Positions 53,039 to 62,509 of a DNA stretch of 64,000 bases are shown one piece after another. The notes below the pieces were generated by a model. It searched no databases. It worked only from the letters and a program-made list of their open reading frames with translations, and was not told where the DNA came from. A program made the position numbers and the translations under genes. The stretch is from CAXBDP01 sp963974465 (GTDB taxonomy: Bacteria > Bacteroidota > Bacteroidia > Cytophagales > Cyclobacteriaceae): assembly GCA_049340005.1 (NCBI GenBank), contig JBMPIY010000015.1; one strand, 5' to 3'. Numbering within the stretch: position 1 is the first letter of the stretch; each line of letters starts with the position of its first letter.

Positions 53039-53617
53039 ATGACAACTAAAAACTTCACGCCTGAGCAAAGCTTAGACATTATAATGGCTACAATAAGCCA
53101 TGCTAAAAGCCGATTTCAAGAGGATGGTAGTATTTATATAATGTGGGGAATACTAACTGCCTTAGCTTCATTTAGTCAATATTACCTTTTAACAATCGAA
53201 AGATATGATATCAATTACTACCCTTATTTCATAATGCCAATTGGTGGTATCATTACCGGAATTTATTATTCCAAAAAAGCTCCAAGTAAAGCAAATCCAT
53301 TAAGTAGATTTTTGTCATTCTCTTGGATAATTATTGCTTTAAACATCATGGTTCTAGGCTTTTTCTTCAATTCCTTTCTTCAATCAAACCTAATCCCGAT
53401 CATCTTGATTTTACTTGGAATAGGAATCTTCATTTCTGGAGCCGCCATTCGCAGTGGAATTTTACTTTTTTCTGGAATTATTCTCAACCTTAGTGGCCTT
53501 GTTTGCTTTTATATAGGATGGCAAGAACATGCATTAGTAATGGGAATAGTAGGAATTTTAGCCATCCTATTACCTGGAGTAATTTTAAAAATGAATTCCA
53601 AAAAAGAACATGTTTAA
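53039..53617 (+). CDS. multi-pass membrane protein
   Basis: Integral membrane protein of 192 aa with about five helices (IYIMWGILTALASFSQYYLL; YFIMPIGGIITGIYYS; WIIIALNIMVLGFFF; LIPIILILLGIGIFISG; LVMGIVGILAILLPGVIL). No named family recognised; similar proteins pair with small winged-helix regulators in Bacteroidota. The regulator gene overlaps its 3' end by 8 bp. Confidence 0.75.
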   Translation: MTTKNFTPEQSLDIIMATISHAKSRFQEDGSIYIMWGILTALASFSQYYLLTIERYDINYYPYFIMPIGGIITGIYYSKKAPSKANPLSRFLSFSWIIIALNIMVLGFFFNSFLQSNLIPIILILLGIGIFISGAAIRSGILLFSGIILNLSGLVCFYIGWQEHALVMGIVGILAILLPGVILKMNSKKEHV

Positions 53618-53888
53618 AGATCTAGACCCCTTATTACACTCTCAATTGCGGTTAGCAATCATTTCCTATTTGGTGAAAAATGGAGAATCTGATTTTAATG
53701 AGCTGAAAGAAATTACAAGCTCTACTTCCGGAAATATTAGTGTGCAAATTAAAAAATTGCAAGAGGCAAATTATATCGAAGTCAAAAAAGGGTTCTTAAA
53801 TAATTACCAGCACACAGCTATTAAAATCACCAAAACCGGAATTTCTGCTTTTGAGAATTATGTAAAAGCGTTGAAGGCATACTTATAA
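53610..53888 (+). CDS. winged-helix transcriptional regulator
   Basis: DNA-binding protein of 92 aa of the HTH_34/MarR-like winged helix class (DPLLHSQLRLAIISYLVKNG, SDFNELKEITSSTSGNISVQ, IKKLQEANYIEVKKGFL). No ligand domain. It overlaps the membrane-protein gene by 8 bp and probably regulates the operon. Confidence 0.88.
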   Translation: MFKDLDPLLHSQLRLAIISYLVKNGESDFNELKEITSSTSGNISVQIKKLQEANYIEVKKGFLNNYQHTAIKITKTGISAFENYVKALKAYL

Positions 53889-53917
53889 TCTGATTTTCAA
53901 AGAGCAAACGTTAAGAC

Positions 53918-54406
53918 ATGGCAAACTTATTCGGAGATACTTATGGGTTCATTCATTTAATCGCCTCATTACTAGCTTTAATTACGGGATTTATGGTTCT
54001 TGTTATGAAAAAGGGCACCAAAAGCCATGTCAAAGTTGGATACATTTATGTGCTCAGCATGGCTCTATTGATTGCTACTTCTTTTATGATTTATAGGCTC
54101 TTTAATGGATGGGGAATTTTTCACTATACGTCAATCATCAGCCTAATTACAATAGCCTTGGGAATGATTCCAATTTGGACAAAAAAACCCGTTAATTCGT
54201 GGAAATATCTACATTTCTCCTTTATGTATTGGTCGGTTGTCGGTCTATATGCAGCATTTGCGGCTGAAATACTCACAAGAATTCCAGAAACCCCTTTCTT
54301 TGGTATGGTGGGTATCGCTACTGCAGTTATAATGCTTATTGGAGGTATTTACTTTGGCATGAATAAGGCGAAGTGGATGATAATATTTGGGATTGACAAG
54401 AAGTAA
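53918..54406 (+). CDS. DUF2306 membrane protein
   Basis: Integral membrane protein of 162 aa with four helices. The pattern IHLIASLLALITGFMVLVMK, KKGTKSHVKVGYIYVLSMAL and the aromatic HFSFMYWSVVGLYAAFAAE is typical of DUF2306 proteins. Function unknown. Fourth gene of the operon, 29 bp after the regulator. Confidence 0.85.
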   Translation: MANLFGDTYGFIHLIASLLALITGFMVLVMKKGTKSHVKVGYIYVLSMALLIATSFMIYRLFNGWGIFHYTSIISLITIALGMIPIWTKKPVNSWKYLHFSFMYWSVVGLYAAFAAEILTRIPETPFFGMVGIATAVIMLIGGIYFGMNKAKWMIIFGIDKK

Positions 54407-54494
54407 AATTGATTGCAGCCTATGAACCTAGCATCCTACTGCAATTGTCTGAATCACTGATTTCACGGACAAGACAGAAAATCATTATTTCGAG

Positions 54495-54590
54495 CTCCAG
54501 CGGAGTGAAATATTCATTGCCCAAAGTTTCAACCGTGGGAAAGAGGAATATGGAAAATGCACAAATCAACCTGTCGGCCGAAGATGGATC
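54495..54590 (+). repeat. REP-like intergenic element, copy 1
   Basis: GAGCTCCAGCGGAGTGAAAT, CCCAAAGTTTCAACCGTGGG and GCACAAATCAACCTG. The CCCA...TGGG and GAGCTC palindromes suggest small hairpins. A diverged copy lies at 62510-62590. The ORF across 54409-54624 reads through this element and is not supported as a gene. The rest of 54407-54713 shows nothing else. Confidence 0.5.
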
Positions 54591-54713
54591 TTACCCAAGA
54601 ATATTAATTGAAAATGAATGGTAAACAGTTAGAAAAAAACGGTAAACGTTATTTAGGCATTTACAACTCATAACCCAACACCCATAACCTCTATATCAAC
54701 AACTCTGATCCTC

Positions 54714-55412
54714 TTATTTAGCATCATTCACTGCTTGCATTAGGATTTCTTTAGCCCTATCTACATCAGAGATCGCTAAGACTTTCATGTCATTATTTCC
54801 TTTATAATTTGTAACCCAAGTTTCTAATATCTGGGTAGTTCCTTTGAAATTAATTTCTAATTCTGTGAGGTTATTAATGGGATAAAAAGGGCTATTTTCT
54901 ACTACAGCTATTAGTTTATCATCCCTTTCGCCATCATCTAAAAGCTCGATTACACCTATAATTTTACAAGCAACGACAGAACCTCTTTCGATAGCTTCAC
55001 CTAGGATAAAAATATCTAGAGGATCGCCATCACCACCTTTATCTGATGGAGAAAGTGTACCTGGCACCATGCCATAATTACTCGGATAGGACAAATAATT
55101 AACACGTCTATATTCACCGTCCTTTTTATCAAGAATTAAATCTCCTGTAGATTTTTCAACTTCCCATTTTTCTAAAGTTCCTGCCGGAATTTCGATAATT
55201 ACATTGACTAAGGAATCGCCAGTAAATGTGGAGTACCCGGTATTAAAATTCTTATCACCCTTTATCCTATAAAGAGATCCTTCTGAAACATTGGTAGAAT
55301 CAGGATAATCCTCCTGCTCAACATTAGCTTGATTGTCATGTTGATTGCAACTTATCAGCAAGACAGTTACAATTAGCGTGAATTGAATTGATCTTTGAAT
55401 TATCTTGATCAT
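54714..55412 (-). CDS. ppa: lipoprotein-type inorganic pyrophosphatase
   Basis: Family I inorganic diphosphatase hydrolysing pyrophosphate to phosphate; 232 aa. Active-site pattern: KWEVEKSTGDLILDK, YPSNYGMVPGTLSPSDKGGD, GDPLDIFILGEAIERGSVVA and DDGERDDKLIAVV. The N-terminus MIKIIQRSIQFTLIVTVLLI followed by SCNQHD is a lipoprotein signal with a lipobox, so the enzyme should be anchored outside the cytoplasm, unlike housekeeping Ppa. It ends the TonB-receptor/lipoprotein cluster, 76 bp after the LRR lipoprotein and separated from it by a terminator hairpin. Confidence 0.9.
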   Translation of the reverse strand: MIKIIQRSIQFTLIVTVLLISCNQHDNQANVEQEDYPDSTNVSEGSLYRIKGDKNFNTGYSTFTGDSLVNVIIEIPAGTLEKWEVEKSTGDLILDKKDGEYRRVNYLSYPSNYGMVPGTLSPSDKGGDGDPLDIFILGEAIERGSVVACKIIGVIELLDDGERDDKLIAVVENSPFYPINNLTELEINFKGTTQILETWVTNYKGNNDMKVLAISDVDRAKEILMQAVNDAK

Positions 55413-55434
55413 TAGAAAGTCTTTTAAGTTAAAG

Positions 55435-55470
55435 AAAATAAAAGATAGCCCTACAATAAGAGCTATCTTT
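55435..55470 (-). terminator. rho-independent terminator of LRR lipoprotein gene
   Basis: AAAGATAGC (55441-55449) pairs with GCTATCTTT (55462-55470). On the minus strand the stem is followed by a T-rich TTTATTTTC. Confidence 0.7.
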
Positions 55471-55488
55471 TACCATTAAATAATATTA

Positions 55489-56949
55489 TTAGTTTGAATA
55501 ACCTTCGATATTAGAAATTTGGTCTAAAAATGGCTCAATTGGAGACCAATCTTCAATAGACAAACCTCTCAAATCTAAATCAGCACCACCAGCCTCTTCG
55601 GCACCTTCAGTGGAGTCAAGTAAAGCTCCGGCTTCCATTAACTCACCTAATACAGTAATATCTGTAACACCGGTGCTTCGCATATTGATACGATACATAT
55701 TCGTGAAGTTTCTGATTGTAGCCATTCCAGCATTTCCAAAAGGCACCTCTCTAAGGATAATCTCCTTAATACCTGTGTTACCTGCTAGTGGGCTGATATC
55801 TGTTATGCCACTTACAGAGTTTGCATTGAAGTAAGTAAGCGTTGTATATCCTGAAAGAGCACTGATATCAGTGATACCGGTGTCATTAAATCTAAGATAT
55901 TCAACCTTAGTCAAACCAGCTATTGGGCTGATATCTGTAACTGCAGTAGCTCCAAATCTCAGGTAAGTAATGTTTTCTGCATGTTCAAGACCTGTCAAAT
56001 CTGAAATCTCACGAATATCTCCATTAGCACTTAAATCATCTTCACCATCTAGATTAAGTTCTGTTAGGCTAAGCATGTAAAGCGTTGTCAATTCCACCTC
56101 TTCTGAAACACCTAAGGCAAGTTTGATTTGCAAGGCCAATCTGCTATCTGGAACAGAAACAGGGTCGTTGCTTGGCATACCGTCGATAGTTGTGATTTCA
56201 CTCACATATGGAAGGATTGGCAACCAGTTGGTTATGGATAAACCTCTCAAATCGATATCCGCACCTCCCGCATCAGCTGCACCCGGAGTAGTATCTAACA
56301 ATGCACCGTCTGCCATTAATTCTCCCAAAACGGTCAAATCAGTCACGCCTGAACCACGCATATTGATTCGGTACATATTAGTAAAGTTTGCAATCGTTGC
56401 CATTCCATCATTTCCAAAAGGAACATCTCTTAAGATAATTTCTTTAATACCCGTATTTCCTGCAAGTGGACTAATATCAGTAAGACCTGTCACCGTATTG
56501 GCATTGAAATAGGTAAGAGTAGTATAGTTTGAAATTGGGCTAATATCTGTAATGTCAGTATCATTAAATCTCAAGTACTCGATTTTCTCCAGATCAGCAA
56601 TTGGAGATAAATCAGTGACTGCTGTGCCTCCAAATCTTAAGTAGGTAAGATTTTCAGCGAACTCAAGTCCTTCTAAACTAGCAATTCCACTCAACTCCCC
56701 TGTCAAATCATCTTCAGCATCAATATTGAGCTCTTCAAGTTCAAGGATATTTTCTTCATTTACATCTTCATCAGCACCTAATCCTAATGCCAACTTAACT
56801 TGAGCCAATAATAAAGGATCGGTGAATGTAATTTCGTCAGGTTGTTCTACTATTGGTTCTGGAGTAGGTTCATCATCAGTACATGATGCCATTAACATTA
56901 CTGCAAAAATCGCAATAAATGCAATCCATCTTAAGTTTGTAATTTTCAT
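55489..56949 (-). CDS. surface lipoprotein with two leucine-rich-repeat modules
   Basis: Lipoprotein of 486 aa (lipobox LMASC at about 19-23, then DDEPTPEPIVEQ, a D/E-rich start like the surface-export signal of Bacteroidota lipoproteins). Two modules of about 215 residues (about 40-260 and 270-484) are near copies. Each begins with LLAQVKLALG-type or LALQIKLALG, then LTYLRFGGTAVTDLSPIADL, YLRFNDTDITDISPI, NTGIKEIILRDVPFGN and MYRINMRGSGVTDLTVL. These are internalin/BspA-like LRRs used in protein binding. The LRR pattern is clear; the ligand is unknown. Confidence 0.85.
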   Translation of the reverse strand: MKITNLRWIAFIAIFAVMLMASCTDDEPTPEPIVEQPDEITFTDPLLLAQVKLALGLGADEDVNEENILELEELNIDAEDDLTGELSGIASLEGLEFAENLTYLRFGGTAVTDLSPIADLEKIEYLRFNDTDITDISPISNYTTLTYFNANTVTGLTDISPLAGNTGIKEIILRDVPFGNDGMATIANFTNMYRINMRGSGVTDLTVLGELMADGALLDTTPGAADAGGADIDLRGLSITNWLPILPYVSEITTIDGMPSNDPVSVPDSRLALQIKLALGVSEEVELTTLYMLSLTELNLDGEDDLSANGDIREISDLTGLEHAENITYLRFGATAVTDISPIAGLTKVEYLRFNDTGITDISALSGYTTLTYFNANSVSGITDISPLAGNTGIKEIILREVPFGNAGMATIRNFTNMYRINMRSTGVTDITVLGELMEAGALLDSTEGAEEAGGADLDLRGLSIEDWSPIEPFLDQISNIEGYSN

Positions 56950-56957
56950 AATTAAAA

Positions 56958-57926
56958 TTAGTTTGATTTGAATTCGTATTTATAGAGGGTAGGCTTAACA
57001 CTGCTATTAAGCTCCTCGCTAAGTGTGAAATAATTGAAATTAGCATCGAAAGAGATGGCCTCCCCTTGAGGCTCACCTAGATATGGCACTTTTACAGGTG
57101 TTCTACTGAGCATATCTACCATGCTCTCTCCCATGAGTCTTGTCCAATAGAAAATTTCTTGTCGATTTTTGATTAGTACTTTAGATCCATCAAGTGACAC
57201 ATTACCGGCTGATGCTTCCCTAAATGAAAACAGTCCAGCTTTATAAAGGGTAATTCTGCTATCAGTAGATTGTGGATATGGAGCTACATATAGAGTTGAA
57301 ACTACATCTCTCTTTGTTACTACATAAATATCCTGTGTAGCGGGATCTACCAAAATTGTCTCTGCATCATGGCTACCATCGGGATAGTTAAAATTTAGCT
57401 GACTAAAACCTTCTGGTGTCCATTTTATATTCTGCCCTCTATGTGACTCTTCAAATACAGGCTCCAAGAATCTATAGATTGAATACACCGGCCTTCTTTC
57501 AGAATTATCTCCAGTATTCCCGATATATAAGTAGGGTTCACCATCATTCGGATTGATACTTATTTCCATATCCTCCCAATCTAGATTGACAGTCCCTTCG
57601 ATTTGATAGCGGGATACTATTTCACCTGTAGTTGCATCTAGTAAGAAAAGAGTATTTGTATTACCCGAATCATTGTGAGTCCATATCATTCCTGGGTTTT
57701 TGACTGAATAAGCCAACCCAGATGCTTCTGGAATTGAGACAGGACCAATTGCTATTGGTGTGGAAGTAAAATCCTCACTCCTCGGCATATTGAATGTGCC
57801 ATAATCAGTAACAAATGGTTCATGAGATTCCCAATCATATTTATCTTGATCAAATGGTTTTTCTTCAGCCGTTTTACAAGCAAATATTAGAAGACAAAAG
57901 ATGATATAAGCAGAAATATTTTTCAT
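56958..57926 (-). CDS. beta-propeller-like surface lipoprotein
   Basis: Lipoprotein of 322 aa (IIFCLLIFAC lipobox, Cys about 17). The rest is strand-rich: IPEASGLAYSVKNPGMIWTH followed by NDSGNTNTLFLLDATTGEIV, LDWEDMEISINPNDGEPYLY, DAETILVDPATQDIYVVTKR, FREASAGNVSLDGSKVLIKN. This resembles SdiA-regulated/phytase-like propellers, but the match is loose. It sits between the LRR and beta-helix lipoprotein genes in a TonB-receptor cluster. Confidence 0.7.
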   Translation of the reverse strand: MKNISAYIIFCLLIFACKTAEEKPFDQDKYDWESHEPFVTDYGTFNMPRSEDFTSTPIAIGPVSIPEASGLAYSVKNPGMIWTHNDSGNTNTLFLLDATTGEIVSRYQIEGTVNLDWEDMEISINPNDGEPYLYIGNTGDNSERRPVYSIYRFLEPVFEESHRGQNIKWTPEGFSQLNFNYPDGSHDAETILVDPATQDIYVVTKRDVVSTLYVAPYPQSTDSRITLYKAGLFSFREASAGNVSLDGSKVLIKNRQEIFYWTRLMGESMVDMLSRTPVKVPYLGEPQGEAISFDANFNYFTLSEELNSSVKPTLYKYEFKSN

Positions 57927-57947
57927 AAAAAAAGGGGCCGAAGCCCC
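57924..57947 (-). terminator. UUCG-loop terminator after beta-helix lipoprotein gene
   Basis: On the minus strand GGGGC-TTCG-GCCCC is followed by seven T. It lies about 15 bp past the stop of the 57962-59365 gene and overlaps the start codon region of the next gene, so it may set relative expression within the cluster. Confidence 0.85.
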
Positions 57948-57961
57948 ATAGTTTGTTTGGA

Positions 57962-59365
57962 TTAATTAGTCCCGTAAGCTCCAAAAAATACTTGAGGAGC
58001 GGGAGGTGTAAAGGTTAGACCATTCAAACCTACGTACGAAGAGTGAACAAAATCAAAATCAGTTGTACCACCAGTTAAAGCTGGAGAGTTACTTCTAAGT
58101 CTAAAGTTTGCACCAGCTGGCATAGGTGTAACATCAAGTCTTAACGGATCACTATCTATGTTTTCGTTTCCACTAAACTCAAAGTCAGAAGGATCGAAAT
58201 TCACAAATAGTGGATCGTTTTCACCTGGACCGCCTGCCACATCCGTAGATGGCTTTGGTGTTCTTGGGTCGTTTCCAATAAGGCCTACCGAAGAAGTTGC
58301 TGATGAAGGATAAAACTCATCTACAATTGTTTGAACAGCACCGTAATACCAATTGTGACCAAATTCCATTTTACTTACATCTGGCTGATCTTCACCTGCA
58401 ACAAGTCTTAACCCAAACCGCGTGTTAACCATCAAATTATTGTAGCAAGCGCCATAAGAGTTTGCTTCATAATTGAGCCCTGCGCCTCTACCTGGTTCGG
58501 CTCTTCTAAAACCGGCTTGAACAAAAGTATTATTGTAAAAATTAGTTTCTAATCTTCCTCTTTCGCCTGGGCCAGTATCGGCAGATTTAAGACCATTTGT
58601 GGCTAAATTGTAAAACAAGTTGAATGCAAAATCGCCACTTGAACCACCTTTGATATTTACTGCATCACCACCCGTACCACCAGTAACTTCAAATACATTA
58701 TACGTCATTAGTGTTTTACCACCATTGATTCTTATTGCATCATCTGGAGTGAATGCAATTCTTGAGTGATTCAACACAAAAATTCCATCCTGACGAGCGC
58801 CTGCTTCACGTACAAAGTATAATGCATAGCTAGCGTCTCCAGCATCAAGTTCACCACCACCACCAGTTGCAGGGAGAGCCATTGCATTTTCACTTCTTGT
58901 GGTTCCTCCCGCATGTAAAATATCTGCATATTGAATCACCAAATCGCCTGTTGTAGTGGTTCCAATAATACCACCCCAAAGCTGCCCTATTCCTTGATTT
59001 TTAGCAGAATTGATTAATTCTTCGGAAGCAGTTAGAACAACTCTATTTCCCTCTTCACCTAAAACATACAAAGAGCCAAATACTTCAATAAACCAAGCTT
59101 CACCAGCCGAACCTTCTTGAAACTCAAGCTTCACGCCAGCTGGAATTGTTACTGATTGGCCTTCTGGCACAAACAGATCTCCCACAACCTCATAGCTCTC
59201 TCCTTCCTCGAATTCAATCTCAGTCATATCGCCTGCAATTCCTTCATCTTCTGGTTCTTCAGTGTCGATAATATCAGGACGAACATCTTCTTCACCGCAA
59301 GAAATCAGCGTGAAGGTTAGGATTGAGAGTATCCCTAACAGCATTGTTAATTTTCTCATTTTCAT
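57962..59365 (-). CDS. right-handed beta-helix-like surface lipoprotein
   Basis: Lipoprotein of 467 aa (lipobox LISC at about residues 20-23; then GEEDVRPDIIDTEEPEDEGI, an acidic surface-export-type start). The body has parallel beta-helix character: VVGDLFVPEGQSVTIPAGVK, LEFQEGSAGEAWFIEVFGSL, VLTASEELINSAK, NHSRIAFTPDDAIRINGGKT. Function not known; related genes in Bacteroidota accompany TonB receptors. First gene after the receptor, 22 bp away. Confidence 0.8.
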   Translation of the reverse strand: MKMRKLTMLLGILSILTFTLISCGEEDVRPDIIDTEEPEDEGIAGDMTEIEFEEGESYEVVGDLFVPEGQSVTIPAGVKLEFQEGSAGEAWFIEVFGSLYVLGEEGNRVVLTASEELINSAKNQGIGQLWGGIIGTTTTGDLVIQYADILHAGGTTRSENAMALPATGGGGELDAGDASYALYFVREAGARQDGIFVLNHSRIAFTPDDAIRINGGKTLMTYNVFEVTGGTGGDAVNIKGGSSGDFAFNLFYNLATNGLKSADTGPGERGRLETNFYNNTFVQAGFRRAEPGRGAGLNYEANSYGACYNNLMVNTRFGLRLVAGEDQPDVSKMEFGHNWYYGAVQTIVDEFYPSSATSSVGLIGNDPRTPKPSTDVAGGPGENDPLFVNFDPSDFEFSGNENIDSDPLRLDVTPMPAGANFRLRSNSPALTGGTTDFDFVHSSYVGLNGLTFTPPAPQVFFGAYGTN

Positions 59366-59387
59366 TATTTTAATATTAAAAATTTGA

Positions 59388-62231
59388 TTAGTTACTTAAG
59401 TTATATCTCATGCCAAGTCTAAATGCTGTTCCATATAAATCCCTGCGTACATTTGCCATATTATATGGATCGGTCTGATAAGGGTAAGGATCTTCAGGGA
59501 AGGCTAATGGCTTTTTGATAAAAAGCTCATAAGGAGTGTTAAGGATGTTGTTGACCTTTATAAAGGCCACAATGCCATTGTTAAAGCCCTTCTCTACTGA
59601 AAAATCCATTTGAGTCATTGGCTTCATATAATGGTCAGTCTCATAGAAAGGAGATACAAAAGCAATTCTTTCGCCTGTATAATTGATGACTAATTGAGCA
59701 TCAAGTAGATTCTTCTGATCCTTGAATAATAGACTGAGATTACCAATATGATCAGACTGGCCTTGTAGAGGTCTGTTTTGAGTAATTATAGATCTGTTCC
59801 AACCTGTTTCTGAATCATTCTGAATAATTACCTTATCTGTTACTATCTGTGAATTAGTATATGTGTAGTTAAACCTTACACCAAACTTGTTGAAATACTT
59901 AGTGTAGTCAGCCTCCAGGCCAAAATTAATTGCGTTATCATAATTCAGTGGCAATAACCTATTCGTAACGGGTTCTTCATCTACTCCAGAAACTATTGGG
60001 AAACCATATTCAATAGGATTAATTATTTTCTTGTAGAATACCCCAAAAAGAATTTGATCTATTGAGTTGGGAAAATACTCATATCTTAAATCAAAGCTGT
60101 GTCCAATAGAGGGCAGTAAATCCGCATTACCTCGTTCGCTATAGAATGAATCTCCACCTCCTCTGCTTCTGATTGTTGGTACGATTTCATAAAAACCCGG
60201 CCGACTGATTCCCTTGAAATAGGTAGACTTCAGGAATGTCTTATCATTTAATGGATGCTTCAAACTAAAAGATGGAAAAAAGTCTAGGTAGCTCTGCTCC
60301 TGACTTCTATCGATGTCATTTGAAGAGGCGGATAGCTCGTTAATCTCATAGCTTTGAAAAGTTTGCTCAGCACGTACTCCGACTTGAATTTCTGTTCCGT
60401 TAAAATTCCATTTGCTATTGATATAGGCAGCATAAATATCCTCAGCTGCATCATAAACCAAATTGCTATTATTTCCGCTGCCACGAGGATTAGCCATTGC
60501 GAAGAATTTAACCTCCGAGAAATCGTTCCAATCTCTACCACGAAACTGTCCAAAAATTTGAGCGTAGTTATAGAAATTATAGTAATTGTCTCTGACCTTA
60601 TTTCGGGCTACACCACCAATTTGAAATTCAGTATATTCATTAATAATGTTCGGTAAGTAGCTCAGGTTAAAATAAAGCGAAATATCAGTATCCTTATTTC
60701 GCTCCCATGCACGTGAATTATTAGAGCCTTGGAAGTACACAATTTCACCGGTGATTGCTTCGCTTTCAACATTGTATGTTCCAGCTCTAGAAAATACGCC
60801 ATCATCTGGGCGGTCGTTCTCGGCTATAGAATAGACGGCATTCCAATCGAAATTTAGTTTACTAGAAAATTGATGTTCACCACCTAAATCGAATGTGGTA
60901 ATATCTTGAAATATATTGCTAAATCTGGTAACCGGATAAACAGCGTAATTGGTAGTGCTTACAAAGGTTTCTCTTCTTGTTTGATCTCTAACTCGAAATT
61001 CATTTAGGAGATATTTTCCGAAATAGAAATTAAGGCTATTCGTTGAATTTAATCTATAATCCAATTTGGAGTGAAATGCAATTCTTTGGAGTTGAGAGCT
61101 CGTTTCTCTTTCAATCAATTCCTGCATTTTCAGCAAGTTGCTGCCAGCAATATCTGACGAAAGCTCTTCTACCGTGGGATCATAAAAGTAATTGCTTACA
61201 GGCCTATAAGAGTTTTGAAAACTACCACCAACCATAACTCCGAGCTTACTGTTGAGGTATCTATTTCCGTAAGAAGCATTGGCAAAAATATCGGGAAGTG
61301 GTGTAACCCTATCTTCAACCATATTTTCTGTTGGAAAATCTTCAGGTTTGGCATTGTATGAATCTCCAAATAATTCCCTAGGTGAAAGCTTATTGAGTTT
61401 ACTTCTGTCATAAGTATCGAAACCTCTTTCGAAATTCATCTGATTAACACCAATCTGAAAATCAGCATCGAAAAATTCATTAAGAGGAGCATCCTTCATT
61501 ATCATATTGACAGTTCCACCAATGGCATCTGCCTCCATATTTGCCGTAAGCGACTTATATACATCCAATCGCTCTAAGAATACAGCAGGGAAAATATCTA
61601 GCGGCACATACCTATTTTCATTATCTGGAGAAGGAATTTTAATACCGTTTACAAGGGTATTGTTGTATCTCTTATCCATCCCTCTTACAATCGCATATTG
61701 AGGATCGCCACTTGCATTTCTTTCAATGGATAATCCAGATACACGCTGAATTACGTTGGCTACAGTAATATCAGGTGATAATTGAATCTGTTTAGCGGAT
61801 ACTACATTGATTACGTTTGAAGATTTGCGTTCAATAGACCTCGCTTGAGTATCTGTTCCACGGTTTTCACCAATAATGATGATTTCGTCTAAAACTTCTG
61901 TATCATCAGCTAGGGTAATGTCTTTTACTATTTGACGAGCATCCCCTTCAAAATCACTTACTTTAATTTGCTCACTATAATTAGCAAAACCTATATAGCT
62001 TATAGTTAATATGTAATCGGCGGGAGGAACATTTCTAAAGCTAAATGAACCATCAAGTCCCGAAATTGCCGTAAATCCTTTTGATGTGGCTGAAGGATTG
62101 GTTGGTTGCAAAATAATAGAAGCACCAACAAGCAGTTCGTTGTTACTATCAGATACCTTCCCAATTATATCTGTTGCGTCAACACAAAACGAAAAGAGAA
62201 TTAGTAATAGACTTATTGAGAAGTTCTTCAT
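59388..62231 (-). CDS. TonB-dependent receptor
   Basis: Outer-membrane receptor of 947 aa. Signal peptide, then a carboxypeptidase-regulatory-like domain (about 20-105: GKVSDSNNELLVGASIILQP, SGLDGSFSFRNVPPADYILT), a plug (about 130-245: VIQRVSGLSIERNASGDPQY, MDKRYNNTLVNGIKIPSPDN, MEADAIGGTVNMIM), and a 22-strand-type barrel ending YGTAFRLGMRYNLSN. The plug ERLDVYKSLTANMEADAIGG is of the oligosaccharide or siderophore receptor class, but no substrate can be named. It heads the lipoprotein cluster; there is no SusD gene. Confidence 0.93.
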   Translation of the reverse strand: MKNFSISLLLILFSFCVDATDIIGKVSDSNNELLVGASIILQPTNPSATSKGFTAISGLDGSFSFRNVPPADYILTISYIGFANYSEQIKVSDFEGDARQIVKDITLADDTEVLDEIIIIGENRGTDTQARSIERKSSNVINVVSAKQIQLSPDITVANVIQRVSGLSIERNASGDPQYAIVRGMDKRYNNTLVNGIKIPSPDNENRYVPLDIFPAVFLERLDVYKSLTANMEADAIGGTVNMIMKDAPLNEFFDADFQIGVNQMNFERGFDTYDRSKLNKLSPRELFGDSYNAKPEDFPTENMVEDRVTPLPDIFANASYGNRYLNSKLGVMVGGSFQNSYRPVSNYFYDPTVEELSSDIAGSNLLKMQELIERETSSQLQRIAFHSKLDYRLNSTNSLNFYFGKYLLNEFRVRDQTRRETFVSTTNYAVYPVTRFSNIFQDITTFDLGGEHQFSSKLNFDWNAVYSIAENDRPDDGVFSRAGTYNVESEAITGEIVYFQGSNNSRAWERNKDTDISLYFNLSYLPNIINEYTEFQIGGVARNKVRDNYYNFYNYAQIFGQFRGRDWNDFSEVKFFAMANPRGSGNNSNLVYDAAEDIYAAYINSKWNFNGTEIQVGVRAEQTFQSYEINELSASSNDIDRSQEQSYLDFFPSFSLKHPLNDKTFLKSTYFKGISRPGFYEIVPTIRSRGGGDSFYSERGNADLLPSIGHSFDLRYEYFPNSIDQILFGVFYKKIINPIEYGFPIVSGVDEEPVTNRLLPLNYDNAINFGLEADYTKYFNKFGVRFNYTYTNSQIVTDKVIIQNDSETGWNRSIITQNRPLQGQSDHIGNLSLLFKDQKNLLDAQLVINYTGERIAFVSPFYETDHYMKPMTQMDFSVEKGFNNGIVAFIKVNNILNTPYELFIKKPLAFPEDPYPYQTDPYNMANVRRDLYGTAFRLGMRYNLSN

Positions 62232-62278
62232 TGGTAGGGTTGTTTTTCGAAAACAAAGTTCCGAATGTCACCTTACTA

Positions 62279-62316
62279 ATGTTAAAAAATAACATTACTA
62301 TATTGTTAAAAAATAT
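62279..62316 (-). promoter_or_regulatory. tandem TGTTAAAAAATA direct repeats upstream of receptor
   Basis: TGTTAAAAAATA starts at 62280 and again at 62303, 23 bp apart, about 50-70 bp upstream of the receptor start codon. Spaced direct repeats are typical of response-regulator sites. PhoB-like control is one possibility, given the pyrophosphatase in the cluster, but no sequence proof. Confidence 0.35.
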
Positions 62317-62509
62317 TACATAATATTTCCAAATATATACCTAACCATTATCTAAGTATTAATTTGCCTAAATAAGACACAAAATGAAATTTGCATATAA
62401 AATCACTATTTTTAATCTGAAAAATTACCCATAGCAAACTTATAGCGTTAAAAAAATCAATATTTTATCATCGACAAACTCTACCTATTAGTGAAAGAAA
62501 ATGATTTCT

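Noticed and set aside
54409..54624. 71-codon plus-strand ORF after the DUF2306 gene
   Set aside because: It starts at TTG, reads through a REP-like repeat with a second diverged copy elsewhere, and shows no conserved protein pattern.
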